Source: Allonocardiopsis opalescens (GTDB lineage Bacteria > Actinomycetota > Actinomycetes > Streptosporangiales > Streptosporangiaceae). From it: 64,000 nucleotides of DNA. The DNA lies in the NCBI RefSeq assembly GCF_003002095.1, contig NZ_PVZC01000009.1, positions 1 through 64,000 of the forward strand, written 5' to 3'. Under the pieces are notes generated by a model. That model did not search any database and had not been told where the DNA came from. It was given only the letters and a program-made list of their open reading frames with translations. How positions within the stretch are numbered: the first letter of the stretch is position 1; each line of letters starts with the position of its first letter. Of this stretch, positions 9,305 to 17,449 are shown piece after piece. A program made the position numbers and the translations under genes.

Positions 9305-9670
9305 TCAGGCCGCCGCGCCTGCCTCGATCTCCAGCAGCCACGCCCGTGGCAGCTGCCGGTGATGATGGTCGTCAGGGCGGGGCTGTGGTCCCCCAGGACC
9401 TCCTGGCGGATCCGCGCATTGGCCTCCTGGTGGCGCCGGTCGGACAGGAAGACGGTGACCTTCACCAGATCGCGCAGGGTCATGTCCGCCGCCGCCAGCA
9501 CGGACTCCACATTGCGCCAGGCCAGTCGGCTGGCCGCCGAAGTCGCCCGGGACGCGGCCGTCGCCGTCCTCCGGAACCTGGCCGCTGACGAACAGCAGCC
9601 GTGCGGCGCCGGTGACCAGGGCGCCCTGCCCGTAGGACCGCTGCCGCTGCCCGATCGTGGTGAGGTGCAC
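9305..9670 (-). pseudogene. RidA-family gene with compensating frameshifts
   Basis: The N-terminal half in the frame of 9670 reads MHLTTIGQRQRSYGQGALVT then LLFVSGQVPEDGDGRVPGDF, typical of RidA/YjgF enamine deaminases. At about 9525-9535 the recognisable protein moves to another frame (SRLAWRNVESVLAAADMTLR, DLVKVTVFLSDRR, ALTTIITG), and at about 9340-9355 it returns to the first frame (RAWLLEIEAGAAA, stop). One inserted and one deleted base explain this. The shifted middle carries the family signature, so this is either a recently broken gene or two base-level sequence errors. RidA hydrolyses reactive 2-aminoacrylate-type enamines. Confidence 0.8.
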
Positions 9671-10136
9671 GCATGCACGAGGTGCGATGGCGCGCGGTCG
9701 GATCGCCGTCGTGCTCGGGGGTGCCGTGTCCAGGGCCGTCGTCGGCCTGTGGACGGGCGGGCGGCGCCAAAGGGGTGTTTTCCACAGATTCGGCCGTGGG
9801 CCTGGCTGGGGGGCTTGACAGCCGGGAGGCTCGTGGGGCGGCTTTTCCTTGCCGTGGGGTGGTTTGCCCCCGGTCGGGTGGGGCGTGGGTGGGGCGTGGA
9901 TGGGGCCGGCATTGGGCGAGGACCAGACCGGATGGCCGACGCCTGAGGACGGCGGGGGCGGTCGAGCCGGTGCCCCGCCCCCGTCAACCCGCTCCCGGCT
10001 CCGCGCAGTGGCCCGGGCGGCGCGGTGGGCGTCGCACGCACCCCGGGCGGCGCAGGGCGGGCCGCCGGTAGGCCGCCGTCAGGTGCGAGGCGCCGCCCAC
10101 GGCCCGTCCGTCCTGGGTTCGTGCCATCCGCGCGGC
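9671..10136. other. Gene-free stretch with G-quadruplex motif
   Basis: 466 bases with only shadow reading frames. At 9876-9905 the plus strand has five G-runs of three or four with loops of 1, 3, 1 and 7 (GGGTGGGGCGTGGGTGGGG and on), a canonical G-quadruplex pattern made from an imperfect tandem repeat of GTGGGGCGTGG. No promoter or hairpin is convincing. Confidence 0.5.
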
Positions 10137-11336
10137 CTAGTGGGCGGGCGTGAGCTCGGCCTCGACGGCGAGCTCGGGCAGCCGGGTGTTGGTGACGACG
10201 GCGAGTTCGTGCGGATGTCGCCCGCCCCGCAGCCACTGGCCGCCGACCAGCGGCACCAGGGCGACGTTGGGCGTGGGGCCGCTGGTCCAGTCGAGCCGTC
10301 CGGCCATCGTCTCCAGGTCGGTGCGGCCGACGGCGTCCGCCACGGACCGCCGGTCGGTGGGGTCGGCGGCCGTCGAGAGCGCGTGCACGGCAACCTCGAT
10401 CAGGGCGTAGGCCAGGCCGAGCGGCTGGAGCCACTGCTTCCCGGTCCGCTGCTCGTAGTCGTCGGCCAGTTCGGCCGCGCCGAAGTCCTCCAGTGACGAC
10501 CGGAAGGGGTGCCGCGGCGTCCAGTAGACGAGCGTCGCCACCCCCGCATCGTCCAGCGCCTCCGCCGCGGCGCCGCGCGGATAGGCCAGCCAGCGCGAGC
10601 AGGTGAGCAGCCGCGGCCGCAGCCCGCCCTCGCGCGCCTGCCGCCAGAACAGGGCCAGGTCCGCCGCGGTGGAGGCGCTGGTCACGACGTCGGCGCCGGC
10701 GGCACGGAAGCGGTCCACGTGCGCACGGAGGTCCGCCGCGGGCTCCCGGTAGCCGCCCGCCTCCACCAGCTTGTGGCCGCGGGCCTCGGCCGCGGGCGCG
10801 AAGCCGTACTCGGGATGGCGCAGCAGGGCGCCCTGGACGTCGTCGTTCCACAGGCATCCCACGGTCCGCGCCGGTCCGAGCCGCTCCCACATCTCCGCGA
10901 AGACGGCCGCGATGTCGTCCAGCCCCCAGGCGAAGTGGTACGTCCACGTGAAGGGGTGCTCCGGGTCGGCGCCGCGCCCGTAGACGTACGCCTGCCAGGG
11001 GAAGGTCGTGGAGACGCAGGCCACCCCGATCTCCTCGCAGGCGTCGGCGACGGCGGGCAGCACCTTCGTTCCGGCCATGGTCACCACCACCCGCACCCCG
11101 TCGGCCTCGACCAGTTCGCGGACCGCCCGCCGCGCCGCCTCGGGCTCCGAACGACTGTCGCGGACGGCCAGGCGCACGGCATAGCGGCGGCCGCCGTTGA
11201 CCACCGCGGTGAGTCGCGGCGCGAGCCGGTCCAGCACATAGGAGAGCGGATCGCCCAGCTGGGACAGCCGCCCTGTCCGGGGCACCACCGCGCCGACGCA
11301 CAGTTCCCTGCCACCCGCCGTCCCCGATGCCACCAT
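10137..11336 (-). CDS. Type-1 periplasmic-binding-protein-fold protein (branched-chain amino acid/amide SBP-like), no signal peptide
   Basis: A 399-residue protein with the Leu/Ile/Val-binding-protein fold: CVGAVVPRTGRLSQLGDP at the start, VRVVVTMAGTKVLPAVADAC, SRWLAYPRG and YALIEVAVHALS towards the end. ATG 11336 has AGGGGAG five bases upstream. There is no Sec signal or lipobox at this start, and the upstream extension contains none either. No permease or ATPase genes are near. It may therefore be a cytoplasmic ligand sensor (compare AmiC) or an ABC binding protein whose signal is lost. Ligand unknown. Confidence 0.75.
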   Translation of the reverse strand: MVASGTAGGRELCVGAVVPRTGRLSQLGDPLSYVLDRLAPRLTAVVNGGRRYAVRLAVRDSRSEPEAARRAVRELVEADGVRVVVTMAGTKVLPAVADACEEIGVACVSTTFPWQAYVYGRGADPEHPFTWTYHFAWGLDDIAAVFAEMWERLGPARTVGCLWNDDVQGALLRHPEYGFAPAAEARGHKLVEAGGYREPAADLRAHVDRFRAAGADVVTSASTAADLALFWRQAREGGLRPRLLTCSRWLAYPRGAAAEALDDAGVATLVYWTPRHPFRSSLEDFGAAELADDYEQRTGKQWLQPLGLAYALIEVAVHALSTAADPTDRRSVADAVGRTDLETMAGRLDWTSGPTPNVALVPLVGGQWLRGGRHPHELAVVTNTRLPELAVEAELTPAH

Positions 11337-11510
11337 GCGACTCCCCTCACAGTCAGCTACACACTGTTGCGCATCGTAATATCCGCTGGCTGGAGCCGGT
11401 GGTGTATTGGCCATACGCCCGGAATCCGCGCAGTGGTCACCCCGACGGGACGACTCCGATGACGGTCCGGACCGAGCGACGGCACCCTCCGCCGCCGGCA
11501 AGGTCGAGGG

Positions 11511-12381
11511 TCAGGTCAGCAGGCCGCGGCTGCGGCGGTACACCAGCCGGCTGCGGCGCTCGTCGACGTGGGTGAGGCCCAGCGCGGGTGCCGCCCACGC
11601 GATGACGCCGGCCGCGGCCACGATCCCGGCCAGGCGACCGGGAGCAGGTCCAGTTCGGACCGGCTCAGCGCCCGCACCTTCCGGTACCCGGCCACGGCGG
11701 CCTCGGCGAGGTCGACGGGCAACCGCCGGTCAGGCCGCTCCACGGCCGGGTAGTGGCAGAACCAGGCCGGATCGGCCGATGGTTTCGGCTCGTCGAAGTC
11801 GAGCACCGCGGTCACGTCGCCGTCGTCCACCAGCAGGTCACGCCGGTGCAGGTCATGGTGGAGCGGACCGGAGGGCTGCCGGGCCGGCGGCGACAGGGCC
11901 GCACCGTGTCGCACGGTGAAGGCGCGCGTCATCGCACGCCACTCGTCGGCCCCGGCCGGATCGACCTGGCCACCGACCACTCGGTCGATGAGGCCGAGAC
12001 GGTCGATCACCCGGATCCGATCGTCGACCCAGCCCGGCGTGAGCAGGTGCATCCGGGCCGGCGGCGCACCGCACCACTCGGCGGGACACCGCCGGAGACG
12101 AACGGGAACACGGCGACGGTGCCCGCCTTCAAGCAGTGCCGGCTCGCCGCTGCCGGCGAGGAAGGGCACGGGTGCGGGGAGGTCGCAGCGCCCCAGGAAC
12201 TCCACCAGGCGGCCATGACCTTGTCCGCCCCGGACCGCAGACACTCGCGCACCACCACTTCGCCCCGGTCAGGCGCCATCCGGACCTTGCGGTTGTCCTC
12301 TCCGCCGTCGAGCGGCTGCGCCGCACCGGAGGGAGCGCAGCCGAACCGCGCCGGCACCGCCGGGAAGTCGATGTACTCCAT
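11511..12381 (-). pseudogene. Aminoglycoside phosphotransferase-family gene, multiply frameshifted
   Basis: Recognisable pieces of an APH-fold kinase are scattered over three frames. The start frame (ATG 12381) gives GGEDNRKVRM and RGEVVVREC; a shift near 12220 gives LVEFLGRCDLPAPVPFLAGS; a shift near 12128 gives AGTVAVFPFVSGG; a shift near 12070 gives the catalytic region GPLHHDLHRRDLLV (normally HGDLHPGN) and AVLDFDEP. A fourth shift near 11640 gives LAGIVAAAGVIAWAAPALGL and the stop at 11511. The catalytic Asp of HGDLH survives as HHDLH. At least four indels make this a decayed gene, unless the local sequence is poor. Confidence 0.8.
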
Positions 12382-12551
12382 GCCCGCCTCTGGTCCTGCC
12401 CGGGCGGATCTCCGCGAGCGGCATCCCCGCTCCGGCGGCCGACGGCGTCCGACCGCGACCCGTCCGGCCACACCCGAAAGGCCCGCGACGAGCGCCGCGG
12501 CCGAGCGGAAATGGCGGCGGACACCTGCGTACCGCCGCCCTTGCCCCCCTG

Positions 12552-13751
12552 CTACCGGAGCCGCCCCGCACGCCCGTCCGGTGCCGGCGGACGCCACTCG
12601 AGCGCGGATTCGAGCGAGCCGTAGAACAGCTGCGGCGCGAAGCGGCCGACCGCGGCGAGCGCCGTATCGCGGAGGGCGCGGACGACGTGCGAGCGCGTCT
12701 GGACGACGGAGCCGACCCGGGCGGACTGGCGGGCGATCCGGGAGGTCCGCGGCAGCCGGGCGTCCGTGTAACGGGCCAGGGCGGCGGGGACCTGGTCGGC
12801 GGCCAGGAAGCGGGCCAGGGTCACCGCGTCCTCGATCGCCTGGCAGCCGCCCTGGCCGAGGTACGGGGTCATGGCGTGCGCGGCGTCGCCGACCAGGGCG
12901 ACGCGGCCCCGGTGGAACGCGGGCGGCGGGGTGGCGAGCCAGTAGATGTCGTTGCGCAGCACGTCGTCGGGGTCGACGGCGTCCAGCGCCTTCGGGATCG
13001 GGGCGTGCCATCCGCCGAAGCGGCGGACCAGTTCGGCGCGCTCGTCCGCCGCCCGCTGTCCGGGCGGGGCGGGCACGGCGAAGTACAGGTACACGCCGCC
13101 GTCCGCGAGCGGCATCACCCCCACCACCGCGCCGCGGCCCCACGTCTCGGTGGACGACAGGCCGGAGCCGAGCGGCGGCGTGAGGATGCGCCAGACGGTG
13201 TGCCCCGAGTAGACCGGGCCGGGCAGGTCGGGGAAGAGGGCGGCGCGCGTGCGCGAGTCGATGCCGTCGGCGGCGACGACCAGGTCGGCCTCGATCTCGG
13301 TCGCCGCTCCGCTCACGGTGGCGCGCACCAGGGCCGGCCGCCGCTCGTCACCGGGTTCGACCTCTGTCACCTGCGCCGACGCGCGGACCGCGCCGCTCGG
13401 CAGCCCGCCGGCGAGGAGATCGACCAGCGCCGAGCGCCGGACCACCGCCGCCGTCTCACCGAAGCGCCGCTGCAGTTCGGCGGCGTCGATCCGGATCATC
13501 CACCGCCCGTCGGGACGGCACACGCCGCCCATGCCGAGCGCCGAGAGCGCCCGCACGTCCGCTCCGACGCCGATCGCGTCCAGTCCGCGCAGCGCGTTCG
13601 GCGCGACGGCCAGTCCCGCTCCGACCGGCCGCAGGCCGTCGGCCCGCTCGAACACGGTGACCTGCCATCCGCCGTCGACCAGCCCGCGGGCGGCGGTCAG
13701 CCCGCCGATCCCGGCCCCGATCACCACGGCTCGCCTGCCGTCCATCGCCAT
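12552..13751 (-). CDS. FAD-dependent aromatic monooxygenase
   Basis: Class A flavoprotein monooxygenase of 399 residues. It has the dinucleotide fold VVIGAGIGGLTAARGL at the N-terminus, FERADGLRPVGAGLAVAPNA, the DG motif region VVAADGIDSRTRAAL and the FAD ribityl motif LVGDAAHAMTPYLGQGG. Similarity is to salicylate or 3-hydroxybenzoate hydroxylases and to PhzS/TetX-like enzymes; the substrate is not determinable. ATG 13751 has GAGGG four bases upstream, with an in-frame ATG at 13745 possible. It is divergent from a TetR gene; two operators lie 9 to 43 bases before this start, so TetR should repress it. Confidence 0.88.
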   Translation of the reverse strand: MAMDGRRAVVIGAGIGGLTAARGLVDGGWQVTVFERADGLRPVGAGLAVAPNALRGLDAIGVGADVRALSALGMGGVCRPDGRWMIRIDAAELQRRFGETAAVVRRSALVDLLAGGLPSGAVRASAQVTEVEPGDERRPALVRATVSGAATEIEADLVVAADGIDSRTRAALFPDLPGPVYSGHTVWRILTPPLGSGLSSTETWGRGAVVGVMPLADGGVYLYFAVPAPPGQRAADERAELVRRFGGWHAPIPKALDAVDPDDVLRNDIYWLATPPPAFHRGRVALVGDAAHAMTPYLGQGGCQAIEDAVTLARFLAADQVPAALARYTDARLPRTSRIARQSARVGSVVQTRSHVVRALRDTALAAVGRFAPQLFYGSLESALEWRPPAPDGRAGRLR

Positions 13752-13759
13752 CCCACCCT

Positions 13760-13794
13760 CTACATCTGTAGTGTTCGAAATTCTACAGGTGTAG
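13760..13794. promoter_or_regulatory. Twin palindromic operators between monooxygenase and tetR
   Basis: Two 12-bp palindromes CTACA-NN-TGTAG (13760-13771 and 13783-13794) lie 23 bases apart centre to centre, about two helical turns. Together they form a 14-bp-arm inverted repeat (13758-13796) with one mismatch. The right copy covers the -35 position of the leaderless tetR promoter (-10 TACCAT, 13804-13809). Confidence 0.75.
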
Positions 13795-13815
13795 AGGAAG
13801 CGCTACCATCCAGGG

Positions 13816-14475
13816 GTGACCGAATCCGCGGCCCGACGCGTCGAACTCATCGCCCGCACGGCGATGCGCCTGGTCGCCGAGCGCGGCCTCCGCGGCCTCA
13901 CCCACCGCGCCGTCGACGAGGCCGCCGGCCTTCCGGCCGGCTCGACCTCGTACCACGCCCGCACCCGCGCCCGGCTGCTGGAGATCACGCTGCGCCACCT
14001 GGCCGACGAGACCACCAGGCAGCTCGCGCCCCTCGCCGAGGCGCTCCCCGGCCCGGGCGACGGACCGCCCGGCACCCCGTCCCCCTGGAGCAGGGACGCC
14101 CTCGCCGACGTGCTCGCCGACTTCGTCCACACCGGCATCACCCGCGACCCCGCCCGCATGCGCGCCCGCTACGAACTCGCCCTGGAGTCGGTACGCCGCC
14201 CTGAACTGCGCGCCATCTACGACGAACTGAGCGCCGCCTTCCACCGGTTCGCCGCCACCGTCCTCACCCGGGCGGGATCGCCTGAACCGGCCCGCCACGC
14301 CCGCACCGCCATCGCCTGGACCGACGGTCTCATCTTCGACAGCCTCGTCGGCGGCGGCGCGGCCTCTCCCCCGACCCGGGAGGAACTCCGCTGCGCCGCG
14401 ACGGAGATGCTGGCCGGGCTGCTCGATGGTCCGACCACCACCGACTCCGCCTCGGCGCCCGACGGCGTCCGTTGA
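13816..14475 (+). CDS. TetR-family regulator of the adjacent monooxygenase
   Basis: A 219-residue repressor: VELIARTAMRLVAERGLRGL, then THRAVDEAAGLPAGSTSYHA as the helix-turn-helix, followed by a helical ligand domain. The GTG start at 13816 lies six bases after TACCAT, a good actinobacterial -10, and has no ribosome site, so the mRNA is probably leaderless. Its position and the paired operators indicate autorepression and repression of the divergent flavin monooxygenase, with an aromatic compound or drug as likely inducer. Confidence 0.85.
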   Translation: MTESAARRVELIARTAMRLVAERGLRGLTHRAVDEAAGLPAGSTSYHARTRARLLEITLRHLADETTRQLAPLAEALPGPGDGPPGTPSPWSRDALADVLADFVHTGITRDPARMRARYELALESVRRPELRAIYDELSAAFHRFAATVLTRAGSPEPARHARTAIAWTDGLIFDSLVGGGAASPPTREELRCAATEMLAGLLDGPTTTDSASAPDGVR

Positions 14476-14641
14476 CGGCAACCGGTGCCAGGAGCCGTCA
14501 TCCCGACAACGGCCTCAGGGCGACGGCCTCCGCCGCCGCGCGCCTCACGCGCCTTCCCGGTGAGTTGCCATACCTGTTCGCCCCGACGGGCGTGGCGTCG
14601 TCAGGTGCGAGTGGAGGGCACCGTGTGCGCGTGGCGTGTTA

Positions 14642-14654
14642 GCGTGATCCACGC
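14642..14654 (+). promoter_or_regulatory. GCGTG-ATC-CACGC palindrome at a possible promoter
   Basis: A 13-bp palindrome overlaps TTAGCGT, which fits a TANNNT -10 element, within the 374-base gap (14476-14849) between tetR and the GNAT gene. A further AGGGA-TGT-TCCCT palindrome follows near 14657. They suggest a controlled promoter for the downstream small ORF and acetyltransferase; no experiment-like evidence exists in the sequence. Confidence 0.35.
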
Positions 14655-14701
14655 GAAGGGATGTTCCCTCGGTTCAGAGACCTGTTGAGGAGGTGGGGTT
14701 G

Positions 14702-14770
14702 ATGACCGCCGTGGCGGTGGCCGCCGGTTTCGGTGCGCCCTCCAACCCCATGTCCTCGGTTTCCCGCTGA
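14702..14770 (+). CDS. Possible 22-residue leader peptide/small ORF
   Basis: ATG 14702 is preceded by TTGAGGAGGTGG, an unusually strong ribosome site for this window, and opens 22 codons (MTAVAVAAGFGAPSNPMSSV and two more) ending at TGA 14770, about 80 bases before the GNAT start. It may be a leader peptide or a spurious frame; codon use is not diagnostic at this length. The rest of 14476-14849 shows nothing coding. Confidence 0.3.
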   Translation: MTAVAVAAGFGAPSNPMSSVSR

Positions 14771-14849
14771 TTCGCTCGGTCGCGGCCGTCCGTTGCGACG
14801 TCCTCGCCTGACGCAGTCGGGAGCCCCTTTGCGAAAAGGATTCCCTTCG

Positions 14850-15377
14850 TTGTCCACAGACCATGACCTGTCCGGCGCCTGGACCACCCGCGCCGAGACC
14901 GAGCAGGACGTCCCCGCGATCCGCGAGGTCAACCTCGCAGCCTTCCCCACCTCGTTCGAGGCCGACCTGGTCGAGGCGCTACGCGCCGATCCGGCCTGGG
15001 TGCCGGAACTGTCCGTCGTCGCCGTCTCCCATGACGGCACCGTGGCCGGCTACGCACTGCTCACGCGCTGCCAGGTGGACGGCGTCCCAGCGCTGGCACT
15101 CGGGCCGTGCGCGGTGCTGCCGCGCTTCCAGCGGCGCGGCGCCGGTTCGGCCGCGATCCGCGCCGGACTCTCGGCCGCCCGCGACCTCGGCGAAAACCTG
15201 GTGCTGGTACTCGGCCACCCCGAGTACTACCCGAGGTTCGGCTTCGTGCCGGCGTCGCGGTACGGGATACGGCCGTCCTTCGAAGTGCCGGACGAGGCGA
15301 TGATGGCACTCGTCTTCGACGACACCGTGCCAGTGCCGAGCGGGACGATCGTCTACCCCGCGCCCTTCGGCGTCTGA
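14850..15377 (+). CDS. GNAT family N-acetyltransferase (YhbS-like)
   Basis: A 175-residue acetyl-CoA-dependent N-acetyltransferase. Motifs: VPAIREVNLAAFPT at the N-terminus, ALALGPCAVLPRFQRRGAGS (the Q/RxxGxG/A acetyl-CoA loop), then VLVLGHPEYYPRFGFVPASR, the YhbS/COG3153 signature. A TTG start at 14850 with AAAAGGA nine bases upstream is preferred; the frame is open to 14733 without a plausible start. The substrate is unknown. The CRISPR array's distal end follows 80 bases after its stop and is on the opposite strand. Confidence 0.82.
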   Translation: MSTDHDLSGAWTTRAETEQDVPAIREVNLAAFPTSFEADLVEALRADPAWVPELSVVAVSHDGTVAGYALLTRCQVDGVPALALGPCAVLPRFQRRGAGSAAIRAGLSAARDLGENLVLVLGHPEYYPRFGFVPASRYGIRPSFEVPDEAMMALVFDDTVPVPSGTIVYPAPFGV

Positions 15378-15456
15378 CCGGGGCGGGGCGCCGGGCCGGA
15401 CTCCCCTGGCCCGGCGTCCCGCAGGTCGGAGCTGAGGCGCGGACCATGCGCATGGT

Positions 15457-16028
15457 GGGACGTATCCCCGCGCGGAGTGCCCGATCGAGGCGTGGTGCAT
15501 CGGCACCACCGAGCAAGGACCATCCCCGCGCGGGGAGCACTAGGTGTCCTGGCTGGAGGTGCGGCGCCGCGCGGAACCATCCCCGCGCGCGCGGGGAGCA
15601 CATCGTGCGCGGCTCGGTGGACAAGATCCTGTCGGGACCATCCCCGCGCGCGCGGGGAGCACACCGCGTCGGCGACCGCCTCGATCGGGCCGGAGGGACC
15701 ATCCCCGCGCGCGCGGGGAGCACTTCTGGAGGCTGCGCAGCTCGGGCCGCAGCCGGGGACCATCCCCGCGCGCGCGGGGAGCACCCGCTCGGGCACTCGG
15801 CGACCCAGCGGCCGAAGGGACCATCCCCGCGCGCGCGGGGAGCACCGCATCACGGTGTCGGCCAGGGTGCTCTTGCCGGGACCATCCCCGCGCGCGCGGG
15901 GAGCACCGCGCCGTCGAAGCCGCCTCCCGTGCGCGCCGGGGACCATCCCCGCGCGCGCGGGGAGCACTGGTAGCCGCGATGCCGTCTGTCGGGCCGCATG
16001 GGACCATCCCCGCGCGCGCGGGGAGCAC
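15457..16028 (-). CRISPR. Type I-E CRISPR array: 8 intact plus 2 degenerate repeats
   Basis: Eight repeats of 29 bp with 32-bp spacers (period 61) start at 15573, 15634, 15695, 15756, 15817, 15878, 15939 and 16000. On the minus (transcribed) strand each begins GTGCTCCCC, has a (GC)n core and ends GGGGATGGTCCC, giving a stable hairpin as required by Cas6e. The 15573 copy has one substitution. Two more copies at the left are decayed: 15516-15540 lacks four core bases, and 15457-15480 is shortened and substituted, as expected at the leader-distal end. Nine spacers in all. The last repeat base C is invariant except in the decayed copies. Transcription runs from the cas2 side. Confidence 0.97.
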
Positions 16029-16148
16029 CCTCGGCGACCTGCGGGTTCATCCGCCGATCGCCTGGTTTTTCACCACTTCTCGAAATTCGGACAGAACGCT
16101 TACTGCACGAAAAGAAGTCGCCCAGAAGCCAATCTCAACCATCCTGGC
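16029..16148 (-). promoter_or_regulatory. CRISPR leader
   Basis: 120 bases between the cas2 stop and the first repeat. The part at 16060-16140 is conspicuously richer in A/T than its surroundings (for example the plus-strand run GGTTTTTCACC and TTCTCGAAATTC), as expected of a leader carrying the crRNA promoter and adaptation signals. The array distal end is decayed and this end is not, which agrees with new spacers being added here. Confidence 0.7.
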
Positions 16149-16496
16149 TCACCGCTGACCGAAACGGCGGCGCTTCGATGCCTTGCTCCAACCGGGTTTC
16201 GCCGCAGGGGCCGAAGCTCCTTTGTCCGTCGGGCGGCGGATGAGGGTGACGCCGTCCAGGTCCACCGGATGCCATTTGTGGTCGTGGGTCTCGAAGGTGA
16301 ACCCCTGTTCGTTGTCGGTGCTGTAGGCGAGGAGCGCGCGGCCGTTCCCGGCGTACTGTTTGACCTCGGACCACAGTGCTTCTCGGATACGTGTGCTCGG
16401 GCCGCCGAGAAACACTCCAGGGGCGATTTCGAGTAGCCAGCGCGTCAGGAAGCCGCGCAAGCCGACCGGACACTGGGTCAACACGATGACCGTCAC
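16149..16496 (-). CDS. cas2: CRISPR-associated endonuclease Cas2, type I-E
   Basis: A 115-residue Cas2e. The N-terminal ferredoxin-like strand TVIVLTQCPVGLRGFLTRWL, the LEIAPGVFLGGPSTRIREAL segment and the FETHDHKWHPVDLDGVTLIR region are diagnostic of E. coli-type Cas2. It is the structural partner of Cas1 in the spacer-integration complex. The C-terminal tail is basic (KASKRRRFGQR). It starts with GTG and overlaps the cas1 stop by four bases (GTGA), so the pair is translationally coupled. Confidence 0.95.
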   Translation of the reverse strand: MTVIVLTQCPVGLRGFLTRWLLEIAPGVFLGGPSTRIREALWSEVKQYAGNGRALLAYSTDNEQGFTFETHDHKWHPVDLDGVTLIRRPTDKGASAPAAKPGWSKASKRRRFGQR

Positions 16497-17446
16497 CAGA
16501 TGACTCCATCGTCGTAATTGCGCCCGGATTCCAGGTCGGGTCCTCGGTCGGTGCGGAGGCCGACGCGGTCGGCGTCGGGATCGGCGGGCTCCGCGCCGTC
16601 GTTGTCGGGGAGCAGCAGAGCGTGGATGTCGCGGACGCAGCGGTCGAGCAGCCCGATTTCGTTGACGCGGTCGCGGAGGGCGCGGCGGGTGCGGGCGCCG
16701 ACATCCTCGGGGTCCTCAGCGGCGGTCTCGAAAGCGACCGGGATGCCGATCTCCGTCTTGTAGAGGTCGGCCACGTCGAGCACGAAGGACAGCTCGTGCC
16801 CGGAGTGCACGAAGCCGAGTGCGGGCAGCGCGCCGATGGCCGCGACGACCGACTGCGCGATGCCGTAGAGGCACTGGGCGGCCGCTGTGACGGCCTGGTT
16901 CGGTGGGTCGCCGGACGCGAAGTCGCCCGGCGTGAAGCGCCGCCCCCGCCATTCGATGCCGACCCGGGCGGCCTCCTTCTTGTAGAAGTCCTTCACCCTG
17001 CGACCCTCCATGCCGAGCAGCTCGCGGCGGCTGCGGCCGGACGGGTCCTCGTTGGGGAAGCGCAAGCGGTACATGGCGCGCGCGACATCGAGGCGGCGCT
17101 GCCGGTTCGCCCACGCCAGGGCGTGGGCTTCGGCGAGCGCCGCCGAGCGGGTGAGCGCCCGACCGCCGGCGTAGTACCGAACACCGTGCTCGCCCACCCA
17201 CACGGCACCCGCGCCGCTCTCGCCGAGCACGCTCATCGCCTGGTGGCTCACCCGGGTGCCGGGTCCCAGCAGCAGGGTCCCGATCGTCGCCGACGGGATG
17301 TGGGTGACGCCGTCGGCGTCTTCGGCGGTGATGGCGTTGGCGTCGCGGTGCACGACGCACCGCTCCAGGTAGACGAACGACGTCCGGTCGCTCACCCGGG
17401 TGAGTTCGCGCGGCGTCGACGCGCGGCGCTTCCCGACGGTGGTCAC
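16493..17446 (-). CDS. cas1: CRISPR-associated integrase Cas1, type I-E
   Basis: A 317-residue Cas1e, the spacer integrase. The expected metal ligands are present: Glu147 (GMEGRRVKDFY), His214 (FVHSGHELSF) and Asp227 (LDVADLYK). The N-terminal half contains RTSFVYLERCVVHRDANAIT, the beta domain that dimerises. GTG 17446 lies three bases after the cas6e stop. All ligands being intact, adaptation should be functional. Confidence 0.97.
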   Translation of the reverse strand: MTTVGKRRASTPRELTRVSDRTSFVYLERCVVHRDANAITAEDADGVTHIPSATIGTLLLGPGTRVSHQAMSVLGESGAGAVWVGEHGVRYYAGGRALTRSAALAEAHALAWANRQRRLDVARAMYRLRFPNEDPSGRSRRELLGMEGRRVKDFYKKEAARVGIEWRGRRFTPGDFASGDPPNQAVTAAAQCLYGIAQSVVAAIGALPALGFVHSGHELSFVLDVADLYKTEIGIPVAFETAAEDPEDVGARTRRALRDRVNEIGLLDRCVRDIHALLLPDNDGAEPADPDADRVGLRTDRGPDLESGRNYDDGVIW

Positions 17447-17449
17447 GGC

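Noticed and set aside
15477-16436. Repetitive ORFs on both strands with GTIPARAGSTxx or GMVPxxxCSPRARGWS units
   Set aside because: They are translations of CRISPR repeats and spacers, not proteins.
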